A stretch of DNA of 62,073 nt, taken from an uncultured Pseudomonas sp. Lineage in GTDB: Bacteria > Pseudomonadota > Gammaproteobacteria > Pseudomonadales > Pseudomonadaceae. The stretch lies in the NCBI RefSeq assembly GCF_913777995.1, contig NZ_CAJYVE010000040.1, forward strand, positions 1 to 62,073, in the 5' to 3' direction. A program made the position numbers and the translations under genes. The notes beneath the pieces were generated by a model. The model had not been told where the DNA came from and made no database searches. It worked only from the letters and a program-made list of their open reading frames with translations. Position 1 is the stretch's first letter. Every line of letters starts with the position of its first letter. Positions 1 to 9,216 of this stretch are shown here, piece by piece.

Positions 1-149
1 CCGGCTTACCCCCTTCCATGACACCTCCACTCGGCCTGCACCGAAGTCGCGTTTTGCGGCGTCTGTGAGGGCGATGCTTGAAAAGCAAAAGCGACGCCAG
101 ATCGGATTGCTTTGGTCTAAAAGATCAGTATTGCGGCTAAAGCCGCTCC
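1..149 (-). repeat. Left copy of a 149-bp dispersed repeat
   Basis: Read on the minus strand, this stretch matches 61865-62013 with about four mismatches, all in a short patch (around 71-81). It contains a REP-like palindrome (GCGGCTAAAGCCGC, 133-146) and, at its outer end, a GGAGG box followed by ATG. The repeat runs off the window start, so its full length is not visible. No gene is recognised before the LysR gene. The bases 137-173 also match a module that recurs at 43283-43314. Confidence 0.85.
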
Positions 150-232
150 TGCCCGGTCTAATCGAACAGTATTTCTGGCGGTGCCTGGGGCAGCGACCTG
201 ATGGCGCGAGACGAGTCAGACGCAGCGTCCCG

Positions 233-1123
233 TCAGCCGATCGCCCGCAAGTGCACGGCAAAGCGTTCGGCCAGCCATTGCGCAGCCGGGCCCAGAGGCT
301 CGTCGCGGCGCCAGGCCAGCTCCACCACCAGCGCTGGCGGGCGCCATTCGCTGGGCAGCTCGACCATGTGCGCCTGGTAGGTCGGGTACTGCACCACATG
401 GCGTGGCAACCAGGCCCAACCCAGTCCGCGCATCAGCCATTCGGCCATGGCGTAGAAGCTGTCGGCCCGCCAGACCTGGGAACTGAGCGCCTCGCCGCCG
501 GGGTAGTCACTTTCCTGCGCGGTGATCAGCAGTTGCCGATGGCGCGCCAGATGCTCGCAGCTCACCCGGCGCTCCCTGGCCAGCGGATGACCGGCAGCGC
601 AGACCGTGACCATTTCCACCGAACCCAGCGAGCGGCGCTCCAGGCAGTCGGGCACCCGCTCATGGTTGAAGAACAGGCCGATGTCGACGCGACGCTCCAC
701 CAGCTTGCGCGCTACATCGCCCTGGGCACTGTTGGCCAGTTGCACCTGCAGGTAGGGAAACTGCGCAGCCAGCTCCTCAAGGCTGTCGATCACCGGCTGG
801 TAGGGCATCGCCTCGTCCTGGGCAATGCGCAGCAAGGCTTCCTGGCCGCGCATCAGTGCCGTGGCGCGGCCATCGAGGCGCTCGCAGTGACGCAACAGCT
901 CGCGGACATCCTCCAGCAGCGCCTCGCCCTGGGAAGTCAGGCGTGGCTGGCGACCACTGCTGCGCTCGAACAAGGTGATACCCAGGTCGGCCTCCAGCAG
1001 CGCGATGGCATTGCTGATCGCCGACTGCGCCTTGCCCTGCTCCCGCGCCACGGCAGAAAACGAGCGGCGCTCGGCCACCCGGGCGAACAGGCGCATGTGT
1101 TCCAGATTCCAGACTCCGGCCAT
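233..1123 (-). CDS. LysR-family transcriptional regulator
   Basis: A 296-residue DNA-binding regulator. The N-terminal winged helix-turn-helix covers about residues 5-65 (FARVAERRSFSAVAREQ, then SAISNAIALLEADLG), and a periplasmic-binding-like effector domain fills residues 90-290. This is the usual LysR length. I chose the ATG at 1123 because GGAGATAGG precedes it on the minus strand and the conserved domain begins at once; an upstream extension to 1210 would run into the promoter of the next gene. It is divergent from the SMR transporter at 1209 with 85 bp between the starts, the typical arrangement for a LysR protein controlling its neighbour. The effector is unknown. P. aeruginosa has a LysR gene beside an SMR transporter in the same place. 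Confidence 0.92.
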   Translation of the reverse strand: MAGVWNLEHMRLFARVAERRSFSAVAREQGKAQSAISNAIALLEADLGITLFERSSGRQPRLTSQGEALLEDVRELLRHCERLDGRATALMRGQEALLRIAQDEAMPYQPVIDSLEELAAQFPYLQVQLANSAQGDVARKLVERRVDIGLFFNHERVPDCLERRSLGSVEMVTVCAAGHPLARERRVSCEHLARHRQLLITAQESDYPGGEALSSQVWRADSFYAMAEWLMRGLGWAWLPRHVVQYPTYQAHMVELPSEWRPPALVVELAWRRDEPLGPAAQWLAERFAVHLRAIG

Positions 1124-1208
1124 CAACCTATCTCCAAAACAGATGGGTAATGACTTTACCCCATGCATGGCGGGCTTAGAATCGCCCCATCGCAACCGGA
1201 GTACGACC

Positions 1209-1541
1209 ATGAATGCCTATTACCTGCTGGCCATCGCCATCTGCGCCGAAGTCATCGCCACCACCTCCATGAAAGCGGTCAAGGGCTTGAGCACGCCGCT
1301 GCCCTTGCTGCTGGTCATCGTCGGCTACGCCATCGCCTTCTGGATGCTGATCATCGTCGTGCGCAGCATCCCGGTGGGCGTGACCTACGCCATCTGGTCG
1401 GGGATGGGCATCGTCCTGGTGAGCATCGCGGCGCTGTTCATCTACGGCCAGAAACTCGACCTGCCCGCCATGCTGGGCATGGGCCTGATTGTCCTGGGTG
1501 TGGTGGTGATCCAGCTGTTCTCGAAAACCGCCGGGCACTGA
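1209..1541 (+). CDS. SMR-family small multidrug efflux transporter (EmrE-like)
   Basis: A 110-residue inner-membrane protein with four predicted transmembrane helices and almost no loops, the standard size of the small multidrug resistance family. The membrane-embedded glutamate that binds protons and drug cations in this family is Glu14 (ICAEVIATTSMKA). The start at 1209 follows a GGAG box at 1198-1201. SMR proteins work as dual-topology dimers exporting quaternary ammonium compounds in exchange for protons. A single gene suggests a homodimer. Expression is probably controlled by the divergent LysR regulator. The substrate cannot be read from the sequence. Confidence 0.93.
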   Translation: MNAYYLLAIAICAEVIATTSMKAVKGLSTPLPLLLVIVGYAIAFWMLIIVVRSIPVGVTYAIWSGMGIVLVSIAALFIYGQKLDLPAMLGMGLIVLGVVVIQLFSKTAGH

Positions 1542-1546
1542 TGGGC

Positions 1547-1575
1547 GGTTCAGCCGCGCTCATTACCCTTATAAT
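1547..1575 (+). promoter_or_regulatory. Putative sigma-70 promoter for the FAD oxidoreductase gene
   Basis: A perfect TATAAT -10 box lies at 1570-1575, 31 bp before the start codon at 1606. The -35 region, 17 bp upstream (1547-1552, GGTTCA), is weak. It sits between the SMR stop and the oxidoreductase start, so it would serve 1606-3587. Confidence 0.4.
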
Positions 1576-1605
1576 GGCCGGCATCGTTTACGCCATGAGG
1601 TGCCC

Positions 1606-2781
1606 ATGCCATCTGTTATCTCCACCGACGTCCTGATCGTGGGCGGCGGTGTCGCCGGTCTCTGGCTCAACGCCCGCCTGCGTCGCGAGGGGTTTTCCAC
1701 GGTGCTGGTGGAAAACGCCAACCTGGGCGGCGGGCAGAGCCTCAAGTCCCAGGGCATCATCCATGGCGGTGCCAAATACGCTCTGCACGGGGCGCTGACC
1801 GGCGCTTCGGAGGCCATTGCCGACATGCCGCGGCGCTGGCGCGAAGCGCTGGCCGGCCAGGGCGAGATCGATCTGGCCGGCGTGCACCTGCTGTCCGAGG
1901 CCCATTACCTGTGGTCGCCGGGCACCCTGGCCGGCAACCTCACCAGCTTCTTCGCCAGCAAGGCGGTACGCGGCCGCGTCGACCAGGTGAAGGGGAATGA
2001 CCTGCCCCCTGCCCTGCAACACTCGAAATTCAAAGGCAAGGTCTACCGCCTGGCCGAGCTGGTGGTCGACGTACCGAGCCTCATCCAGCGCCTGGCGCAA
2101 CTGGCCGGTGACAGCCTGCTGGCCGGCCAGCGCATCGAGCCGCTGCTGGAGAATGGCCAGTTGGCCGGCCTGCGCGTCGATGAGCGGGAAATTCGCGCCC
2201 AGCGCGTAGTGGTCAGCGCCGGTGCCGGCACCGCCGACCTGCTGCAGGCCCTCGGTATCGCCCAACCGAAGATGCAGCGCCGCCCGCTGCACATGGTGCT
2301 GGTCAAGGGGCCGAGCCTGAAGCCGCTGTTCGCCCACTGCCTGGGCGGTGGCCCCAAGCCGCGCATCACCGTCACCACCCACCCGGCCGCCGACGGCCAG
2401 AACGTCTGGTACCTGGGTGGCGACATCGCCGAGGCCGACGGTGTGGCCCGCGAACCGGCGGCGCAGATCGCCGCCGCACGCCAGGAACTGCACAACCTGC
2501 TGCCCTGGGTCGACCTGGAGCAGGCGCAATGGGCGACCCTGCGGGTCGACCGTGCCGAGCCCGAGCAATCCGGCCTGGTGCGCCCGGACAACGCCTTCCT
2601 CGATGTGCAGGGCCCGCTGCTGGTCGGCTGGCCGACCAAGCTGGCCCTGGCGCCGGATTTCGCCGACCGGGTCATCGCCGCGCTGGCCAGGGACGGCGTA
2701 CTGCCGACCCACGCTGCACTGCCCGCCGACCTGCCCAAGCCCCCCGTGGCCACACCTGTCTGGGACCAACTGCTGCCATGA
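1606..2781 (+). CDS. FAD-dependent oxidoreductase (DAO family)
   Basis: A 391-residue flavoprotein. Residues 9-18 (VLIVGGGVAG) form the FAD-binding dinucleotide fold with the GxGxxG glycines at 13, 15 and 18, and the rest resembles the D-amino-acid/glycerol-3-phosphate dehydrogenase (DAO) family. The GGQSLKSQGIIHGG stretch is the usual substrate-domain signature near the flavin. I preferred the ATG at 1606, with GAGG at 1597-1600, over a GTG at 1600. The stop overlaps the ATG of the aldo/keto reductase (ATGA at 2778-2781), so the two are translationally coupled and probably act on related metabolites. The pairing also occurs in P. aeruginosa. The substrate is unknown. Confidence 0.9.
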   Translation: MPSVISTDVLIVGGGVAGLWLNARLRREGFSTVLVENANLGGGQSLKSQGIIHGGAKYALHGALTGASEAIADMPRRWREALAGQGEIDLAGVHLLSEAHYLWSPGTLAGNLTSFFASKAVRGRVDQVKGNDLPPALQHSKFKGKVYRLAELVVDVPSLIQRLAQLAGDSLLAGQRIEPLLENGQLAGLRVDEREIRAQRVVVSAGAGTADLLQALGIAQPKMQRRPLHMVLVKGPSLKPLFAHCLGGGPKPRITVTTHPAADGQNVWYLGGDIAEADGVAREPAAQIAAARQELHNLLPWVDLEQAQWATLRVDRAEPEQSGLVRPDNAFLDVQGPLLVGWPTKLALAPDFADRVIAALARDGVLPTHAALPADLPKPPVATPVWDQLLP

Positions 2782-3587
2782 GCCTGCCAACCCTGCACGA
2801 GCTGCACCGCCCGCTGGGCAACACCGGCCTGAGCGTCTCGCCGCTGGGCCTGGGGACCGTCAAGCTGGGCCGCGACCAAGGGGTCAAGTACCCCAGCGGC
2901 TTCAGCATTCCCGATGACCAGCAGGCCGCCGCCCTGCTGCGCCAGGCCCGCGAGTTGGGCATCAACCTGCTCGACACCGCCCCGGCCTACGGCATCAGCG
3001 AAGAGCGCCTTGGCCCACTGTTGCGCGGCCAGCGCCATGACTGGGTGATCGTCAGCAAGGTCGGCGAAGAGTTCGACAACGGCCTGTCGCATCACGACTT
3101 CAGTGCCGCCCATACACGGATGTCGGTGGAGCGCAGCCTGAAGCGCCTGCACACCGACTTCATCGACATGGTGCTGGTGCATTCCGACGGTAACGACCTG
3201 GCGATCCTCAACGACAGCGAGGTCTACCCGACCCTCGCCGCGCTCAAGCGCGAGGGCAAGATCCGCAGCTATGGCTTCTCTGGCAAAACCGTCGAGGGTG
3301 GCGTGCTGGCCCTGCGCGACGGAGACTGCGCGATGGTCACCTACAACCTCAACGAGCAGGGCGAAAAACCGGTGCTGGACGAGGCGGCGGCGTTGGGCAA
3401 GGCGATTCTGGTGAAAAAGGCCCTGGCCAGCGGTCATATCTGTCTGGAGCCCGGCGTAGACCCGGTGCGCGCCAGTTTTGAACTATTGTTTGGGCACCCC
3501 GGAGTCGCCAGTGCCATCGTCGGGACCATCAACCCGGTGCATCTGGCGCACAACGTGGCCAGCGCCGCAGCGGCCATTCGCCGCTGA
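2778..3587 (+). CDS. Aldo/keto reductase
   Basis: A 269-residue NAD(P)H-dependent oxidoreductase with a TIM-barrel fold. The catalytic tetrad of the family is visible: Asp66 and Tyr71 (LDTAPAYG), Lys94 (IVSKVG) and His135 (VLVHSDG). The C-terminal cofactor region (SAIVGTINPVHLAHNV) is also typical. It is slightly shorter than many family members (about 270-320 residues). It overlaps the upstream flavoenzyme by 4 bp. It probably works with that protein, but the substrate cannot be deduced. Confidence 0.92.
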   Translation: MSLPTLHELHRPLGNTGLSVSPLGLGTVKLGRDQGVKYPSGFSIPDDQQAAALLRQARELGINLLDTAPAYGISEERLGPLLRGQRHDWVIVSKVGEEFDNGLSHHDFSAAHTRMSVERSLKRLHTDFIDMVLVHSDGNDLAILNDSEVYPTLAALKREGKIRSYGFSGKTVEGGVLALRDGDCAMVTYNLNEQGEKPVLDEAAALGKAILVKKALASGHICLEPGVDPVRASFELLFGHPGVASAIVGTINPVHLAHNVASAAAAIRR

Positions 3588-3624
3588 TTGCAGGCGGCCG
3601 ACCCCAACGCGAGAAGGAGCCGAT

Positions 3625-4587
3625 ATGCCGCGAACCCTGATCAGGAAGAACCCCTCCAACTTCAAGACCCTGTCACTTTATGTAGAAGCGACCCCCGAGG
3701 GCTTGAGCTATGAAAGCATCGGCATGCCGCTCAACTTCACCCAGACCCTGCAGCGGCGCCGCAAGGTCGAGGTGCCGGACACCGAACGCTTCGCCCTGGA
3801 ACTGGCCAACCTGGGCGTCTCGGTGCGCCTGACCCTCAGCTGGCAGAACCGCGACTACTGGGTGCTGGTACGCCAGAAGCGCAAGGACCGCGGCGACGTG
3901 GTGCTCAAGCTGATTTCCGGCTACGTGCCGGCCCATGAACTGAACCTGCCGCTGCATACGGCGATTCAGGAAGTCGCCGAGGAATGCCTGATCGAAACGC
4001 CGCAGGGCTGGCTCAGCGGTCGTTACCAGGACACCTGGCTGCCGGCGCCCTACGCCGCCGCGCTGCATTACCGCGAAGCCATGCCGTTCCTGCTCAGCCC
4101 GCTGTCCGGTGCGGCGCGTCCGGTGCGCTGTGGCAACCTGGCCCTGCTGGAACGCCCCCGCGCCTATGTGCACCTGCCCACGGCCTCACTGCAGCTGATC
4201 TACGACCTGCGCCTGGAGATCCCCCGTGAAGCGCGGCCGGTGAGCCTGTTCCATGTCGATGAAAGCCTGGAAGATCAGCACCTGGTCGCGCGCCTGAACC
4301 GCAGCAAGCCCGACCTGTACCTGATGCCGCTGGAGAACGGTGAGCCACTGCCAGAGCTGTACACCCTGCGTCGCGACCAGCTGTGTGCGGTCAACACCCG
4401 CGGGTTGTACCTGGCAGAAAGCTTCGCCCGGCAGGACGGCTGGGTGGTGAGCGAGGAGCGGATTCGCTGGAAGGACTGGCTGCGCCAGCAAGGCATGACC
4501 CCGCCGCCAAAGAAGAGCGGCCTGACCCGCCTCACCGGCAAGGCCCGCGAGCTGGTGCAGCGCGCGCGTTCACGGTTGCAGAAATGA
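3625..4587 (+). CDS. Conserved Pseudomonas protein with a Nudix-like motif
   Basis: A 320-residue cytoplasmic protein with no signal peptide or membrane segment. GAGAAGGAG at 3611-3619 fixes the start. The central region has a degenerate Nudix box: Gly99, five residues, Glu105, then QEVAEECLI at 115-123. The canonical box is Gx5Ex7REUxEExGU, so this copy has two extra residues before the QE and Leu in place of the second Gly. The surrounding mix of beta strands fits a Nudix fold, but that is inference. The tail is very basic (GKARELVQRARSRLQK). It lies 37 bp after the aldo/keto reductase, probably in the same operon, and faces hldE across a terminator. Homologues are often labelled hypothetical. 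Confidence 0.8.
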   Translation: MPRTLIRKNPSNFKTLSLYVEATPEGLSYESIGMPLNFTQTLQRRRKVEVPDTERFALELANLGVSVRLTLSWQNRDYWVLVRQKRKDRGDVVLKLISGYVPAHELNLPLHTAIQEVAEECLIETPQGWLSGRYQDTWLPAPYAAALHYREAMPFLLSPLSGAARPVRCGNLALLERPRAYVHLPTASLQLIYDLRLEIPREARPVSLFHVDESLEDQHLVARLNRSKPDLYLMPLENGEPLPELYTLRRDQLCAVNTRGLYLAESFARQDGWVVSEERIRWKDWLRQQGMTPPPKKSGLTRLTGKARELVQRARSRLQK

Positions 4588-4589
4588 CC

Positions 4590-4626
4590 CGGCGCCGGGC
4601 TACGGAAAGTCCGCAGCCCGGCGCCG
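4590..4626. terminator. Bidirectional terminator hairpin
   Basis: A 12-bp stem (CGGCGCCGGGCT with AGCCCGGCGCCG) closes a 13-nt loop. It lies exactly between the convergent ends of the genes at 4587 and 4638. There is no long T run, so it is a hairpin of terminator type rather than a classical intrinsic terminator. Confidence 0.7.
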
Positions 4627-4637
4627 ACAGACGCTGA

Positions 4638-6059
4638 TCACTGTTGGCGGATCTTCTCGACGATCGCCGTGGTCGAGCTGTTTTCCACCAGGCCCAGCAC
4701 TTTCACCTCACCGCCGTTGGCGCGGACGATATCGGCACCCACCACCTGGTCGACACTGTAGTCGCCGCCCTTGACCAGCACGTCGGGCTTGATGTGGCTG
4801 AGCAGGTTCTCTGGCGTGCCCTCGGGGAAGCTGATCACCCAGTCCACCGCGCCCAGGCCGGCCAGCACGGCCATGCGCCGGTCGACGCTGTTGATCGGCC
4901 GACCGGGGCCTTTCAGGCGGCTCACCGAGGCGTCGTCGTTGATCGCCACGATCAGTCGATCACCTTGGGCGCGGGCCTGCTCCAGATAGGTCACGTGACC
5001 CGCATGGAGGATGTCGAAGCAGCCGTTGGTAAAGACGATCTTCTCGTTGTGCGCGCGGGCATCCTCGACCGCCAGCAGCAGTTGCTCCAGCCCCAGCACG
5101 CCACGCTCGGTGCCCTCTTCACGCTGGATGGCGCGGCGCAGCTCGGGCGCGCTGATGGCGGCGGTACCCAGCTTGCCGACCACGATGCTGGCGGCCAGGT
5201 TGGCCAGCCCGACCGCATGCGGCAGCTCTTCACCGGCGGCCAGGGCGGCGGCCAGGGTGGAAATCACCGTATCGCCGGCGCCGGTCACGTCGAACACCTC
5301 ACGGGCACGGGCCGGCAGATGCAGCGCCGGGTGCTCGGCACGCAGCAGGGTCATGCCGTGTTCGCCACGGGTCACCAGCAACGCACCCAGGTCCAGCTCG
5401 CGCATCAGTTGCCCGCCCTTGGCCACCAGCTCGTTCTCGTCGCGGCAATGGCCGACGATGGCTTCGAACTCGCTGAGGTTAGGCGTGATCACGCTGGCAC
5501 CACGGTAGATGGAAAAGTCCTTGCCCTTGGGGTCGGCCAGCACGGCGATACCGCGCTCACGGGCGGCCTTGATCAGCACCTGATGGTTCTTCAGCGCGCC
5601 CTTGCCGTAGTCGGACAGCACCAGCACCTTGACACCATCGAGCAGGTTGTCGACCTCGACACTCAGGGCCAGGGCATCGGTGGCGAAGGGTTCTTCGAAA
5701 TCGATGCGCAGCAGCTGCTGGTGGCGGCTCATGACCCGCAGCTTGACGATGGTCGGCTGGTGCGCAATGCGCTGGAAACGCGCCTGCACGCCAGCCGCCT
5801 TGAGGCTGTTGGCCAGGCTGTCGGCGGCTTCGTCCTCGCCGGTGACCCCGACCAGCGACGCCGGGGCGCCCAGCGCGGCGATGTTCAGTGCCACGTTGGC
5901 TGCACCGCCGGGACGGTCCTCGATCTGGTCGACCTTGACCACTGGCACAGGCGCCTCGGGAGAAATGCGCGAGGTGCCACCATGCCAGTAACGGTCGAGC
6001 ATGACATCGCCCACCACCAGGACAGGCGCTTGATCGAAACGCGGCATGGATAACTTCAT
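4638..6059 (-). CDS. hldE: Bifunctional heptose-7-phosphate kinase / heptose-1-phosphate adenylyltransferase
   Basis: A 473-residue bifunctional enzyme that makes ADP-heptose for the LPS inner core in the cytoplasm. The N-terminal PfkB/ribokinase domain (about 1-318) carries RPGGAANVALN and the catalytic DVTGAGDT (about residue 260). The C-terminal cytidylyltransferase-like domain carries FTNGCFDILHAGH with the nucleotide-binding HxGH at about 352-355. The length matches the E. coli enzyme (477). I chose the ATG at 6059; its ribosome site is weak (AAGAG). It is separated from msbA by the gene at 6261, unlike the compact hldE-msbA order of P. aeruginosa. Confidence 0.97.
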   Translation of the reverse strand: MKLSMPRFDQAPVLVVGDVMLDRYWHGGTSRISPEAPVPVVKVDQIEDRPGGAANVALNIAALGAPASLVGVTGEDEAADSLANSLKAAGVQARFQRIAHQPTIVKLRVMSRHQQLLRIDFEEPFATDALALSVEVDNLLDGVKVLVLSDYGKGALKNHQVLIKAARERGIAVLADPKGKDFSIYRGASVITPNLSEFEAIVGHCRDENELVAKGGQLMRELDLGALLVTRGEHGMTLLRAEHPALHLPARAREVFDVTGAGDTVISTLAAALAAGEELPHAVGLANLAASIVVGKLGTAAISAPELRRAIQREEGTERGVLGLEQLLLAVEDARAHNEKIVFTNGCFDILHAGHVTYLEQARAQGDRLIVAINDDASVSRLKGPGRPINSVDRRMAVLAGLGAVDWVISFPEGTPENLLSHIKPDVLVKGGDYSVDQVVGADIVRANGGEVKVLGLVENSSTTAIVEKIRQQ

Positions 6060-6260
6060 AGGAGCGACTCTTGGCAGAACGGAACAGGGGGCGAATCTTA
6101 GCACAGGGGGCTGACCCGCCAAGGCTGGTTAGCCGACGTATGCCGTCGGCACGGATGGATGACCCTGGCGGCCACGCGATGGCTGCGCCGAAGCCCCTCA
6201 ACAATTGATGACTGCGGCCGTTAAAAAGGCAAAGGACCCACCAGACTTCAAGGAGAAATC

Positions 6261-7058
6261 ATGATCGGCATCCACTCGGTCACCCTTCAGCTGCGCTCCC
6301 AGGCTACTGCCACCTCAGCGATCAGCACTGCAGGCAACCAGACCGGCGCCGGCAATCGCGTCTCGTCAACCGCAACCAGCAGCCTCACGGCGCTGGGCAG
6401 GCAACTGGCCGAGGCCGCCCAGCGCGCCGATGCGCGGTATGCAAGCATGGACCGCCAGAGCCTCGGCGCCTGGGCCAGCAGCCGCCTGGCGCAGATCGGC
6501 GGCGCATCCTGGGAAATCAACAAGGCCAACTACGCCAACGAGAAGCCGGAATCCGACGACCCCGAGCGCCTGGCCCTGGCCCGCCAGGCCAGCGAAGCGG
6601 TCAGCGGCAATGCCGGTGCCAGCAACCCCTTTCAGTCGCTGCCCGACGATCAGCTGACCCTGATCATCTACGACGACAGCGGCGCCTTCACCGTCAACGA
6701 ACGGCGCGCCGCGCTTAAAGTCGACAGTGAGCGCGAGTATGCCTGGCGACGCATCGCCGTCGCCAAGGCCATGAACGAATACAACAGCACTGGCAAGCTG
6801 ACCAAGTTCTTCGGCGAGGTGCTCGACCACTACAAGGGCCTGCCAGCTGTCGAACAGGCTCAGTACCCGGCTGACTATGCGCCGCGCCTGCAGCACTGGA
6901 TCGACCTGGACTTCAACTACAAGACCCACCGCGCCGAAGGCCACGCTGGCGCTTCGACGGCTCTGGTGGAGCAGCTTCTGGCGGCAGGAGCGACGAGCAC
7001 GAGCGGCTCGCCGGATGAGCTCGAAGCCCTCTGGAAGAACCTGAGTGAGCAGCTTTGA
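6261..7058 (+). CDS. Uncharacterised Pseudomonas protein
   Basis: A 265-residue protein I cannot assign. AAGGAG at 6250-6255 marks the start. The first 50 residues are low-complexity, rich in Ser, Thr and Ala. The middle has a conserved-looking core (DQLTLIIYDDSGAFTVNERR, then a helix-rich part ending DYAPRLQHWIDLDFNYKT). There is no obvious signal peptide, membrane helix or catalytic motif. I recall similar cores in several Pseudomonas hypothetical proteins, without a known role. It stands alone on the plus strand between hldE and msbA, both minus, so it is probably an insertion in the conserved cluster. Codon use looks like its neighbours. Confidence 0.75.
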   Translation: MIGIHSVTLQLRSQATATSAISTAGNQTGAGNRVSSTATSSLTALGRQLAEAAQRADARYASMDRQSLGAWASSRLAQIGGASWEINKANYANEKPESDDPERLALARQASEAVSGNAGASNPFQSLPDDQLTLIIYDDSGAFTVNERRAALKVDSEREYAWRRIAVAKAMNEYNSTGKLTKFFGEVLDHYKGLPAVEQAQYPADYAPRLQHWIDLDFNYKTHRAEGHAGASTALVEQLLAAGATSTSGSPDELEALWKNLSEQL

Positions 7059-7173
7059 GACCGCTGCTGCGCCCGCCACCGAGGGCTTTCGTGGTATGGG
7101 CCGCGAAAAGATCAACGACCCTGAGCCGGTCTTGGCGACCAGGCGGCCACGGCGTGGCTGAAGCCAGTGGCGA

Positions 7174-8976
7174 TCAGACCGCGCCGACCGGCGCCGGCTC
7201 GTCCAGGCCCATGGCGTGCAGGCGTGCGTAGTAGCCGTTCTGCGCCAGCAGCTGGGTATGGGTCCCGCGCTCGACGATGCGGCCGCCGTCCATGACCAGG
7301 ATCAGGTCGGCTTTCTCGATGGTCGACAGGCGGTGGGCGATCACCAGGGTGGTGCGGCCCTTCATCACTTGGTCCAGCGCCGCCTGGATGTGCCGCTCCG
7401 ACTCGGTGTCCAGCGCCGAGGTGGCTTCGTCGAGGATCAGCAGCGGCGCGTTCTTCAGCAGTGCCCGGGCAATCGCCAGGCGCTGGCGCTGGCCACCGGA
7501 CAGCAGCACGCCGTTCTCACCCACCTCGGTATCGAAACCGGCCGGCAGGCGGTCGATGAACTCCTTGGCATAGGCGGCGGCGGCAGCGGCCTCGATGTCG
7601 GCGCGCGGGGCGCCGGCCAGGTCGCCATAGGCGATGTTGTTGGCCACGCTGTCGTTGAACAGGGTGACGTTCTGGTTCACCTGGGCGATGTGGCGGCGCA
7701 GGTTGGTCAGGCGATAGTCGTTGATATCCACGCCATCGAGGAGAATCTGCCCGGTTTCGTGGGCATAGAAGCGCGGAATCAGGTTGGCCAGGGTCGACTT
7801 GCCGCTGCCGGAACGGCCAACCAGGGCGACCATCTGGCCGGGCTCGGCGGTAAAGCTGATGTCGTCGAGCACCAGGCGGTCGGTTTCCGGGTAGGTGAAG
7901 CTGAGGTTCTGCACCTCCAGGCGACCTTGTACACGCTCGATCGTGTAGGTGCCGGTATCGACTTCCGGGGTCACGTCGAGCTGTTCGAAGATGCTTTCCG
8001 CACCGGCCACGCCTTTCTGGATGGTCGAGCTGACTTCGGACAGCTGGCGGATCGGCTTGGGCAGCAGACCGGCGGCGGTGATGTAGGCCACCAGGTCACC
8101 GGCGGTGGCCTCGCCACGCAGGAACAGCACCAGGAACATCAGTACCGCCATGGCGGTATAGATCACCAGCTGCAGCATGGGGGTGTAGACCGCGCCGGTC
8201 TTGGTCATGCGCAGCTGTTTCTCGGTGTTGCTGTCGCTGGCCTTGGCGAAGCGCTCCATCTCGTACTTTTCGCCGCCGAAGCTGCGCACCACCCGGTAAC
8301 CCTGGATGGTTTCCGAAGCCACGTGGGTGACATCGCCCATCGCCACCTGGATCTTCTTGCTCTGCTTGCGGAATTTCTTGCTGGCACTGCCGACCATCAC
8401 CGCGATCAGCGGCAGGATGGCGAGCATCACCAGGGTCAGCTTCCAGTTCATCCACAGCAGGTAGATGAACAGGAACACCACGGTCAGGCCTTCGCGGATC
8501 ACCACCTTGATGGCATCGGTGGCGGCGCCGGTGACCATGGTCACGTTGAAGGTGATGCGCGAGATCAGGTGCCCGGAGTTGTGCGTATCGAAGTAGCGGT
8601 TGGGCAGCACCATCAGCTTGTTGAACAGCTCGACGCGCAGGTCGTGCACCAGCCCCAACGAGACCTTGGCCAGAAAATAGTTGCCCAGGAACGAACCCAG
8701 GCCCTGCCAGGCGGCGATCAATACGATCAGCAACGGCACGGCCTGCAACAGCTGCAGGTCCTTGAGCCAGGGCACATTGGGGAACAGCACGGCTTCAGGG
8801 TTGGTCAGGCCGTCGACGAAATACTTGAGAATGCCGGCCAGCATGGGCTGGGTAGAGGCGAAGATCACGAAACCGACGATGCTGAGCAGGAAAATGCCCA
8901 CATACGGACGCACGTAGGACAACAGGCGCAGGTAGATCTTCACGCTGGACGGCGCGGACGATTCATTGGCTGACAT
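7174..8976 (-). CDS. msbA: Lipid A-core flippase MsbA (ABC exporter)
   Basis: A 600-residue half-transporter that flips lipid A-core across the inner membrane as a homodimer. The N-terminal half has six transmembrane helices. The C-terminal nucleotide-binding domain has Walker A GRSGSGKST (about residue 385), the signature LSGGQRQRLAIARALL and Walker B LLILDEATSALD, followed by the switch His (IAHRLS). The ATG at 8976 begins the conserved protein; a longer frame to 9072 adds unconserved residues. Its place beside hldE, waaL and core glycosyltransferases supports MsbA over a drug exporter. Confidence 0.95.
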   Translation of the reverse strand: MSANESSAPSSVKIYLRLLSYVRPYVGIFLLSIVGFVIFASTQPMLAGILKYFVDGLTNPEAVLFPNVPWLKDLQLLQAVPLLIVLIAAWQGLGSFLGNYFLAKVSLGLVHDLRVELFNKLMVLPNRYFDTHNSGHLISRITFNVTMVTGAATDAIKVVIREGLTVVFLFIYLLWMNWKLTLVMLAILPLIAVMVGSASKKFRKQSKKIQVAMGDVTHVASETIQGYRVVRSFGGEKYEMERFAKASDSNTEKQLRMTKTGAVYTPMLQLVIYTAMAVLMFLVLFLRGEATAGDLVAYITAAGLLPKPIRQLSEVSSTIQKGVAGAESIFEQLDVTPEVDTGTYTIERVQGRLEVQNLSFTYPETDRLVLDDISFTAEPGQMVALVGRSGSGKSTLANLIPRFYAHETGQILLDGVDINDYRLTNLRRHIAQVNQNVTLFNDSVANNIAYGDLAGAPRADIEAAAAAAYAKEFIDRLPAGFDTEVGENGVLLSGGQRQRLAIARALLKNAPLLILDEATSALDTESERHIQAALDQVMKGRTTLVIAHRLSTIEKADLILVMDGGRIVERGTHTQLLAQNGYYARLHAMGLDEPAPVGAV

Positions 8977-9216
8977 GGGAATCCGTCGAGTCAAAAAGAG
9001 GCCGGATTGTATCACAAGGCTTTTTACCGACTGATTGCGCCCGGCTGAACGACAGCTGGTGGTTGCCCACAAAAAAGGCTGGGCGAGGCCGTGCAGCGAA
9101 GCGGCCTGGCAGAGCCTGTTCGCGACGCCGTGCCGCGCAAGGCAGCCGTTTTCCGCCAGCCTGGGTTAACATACCCGGCTTTCAGCCCTTTATCGGGCGC
9201 AGAATCCGGAGTATCG

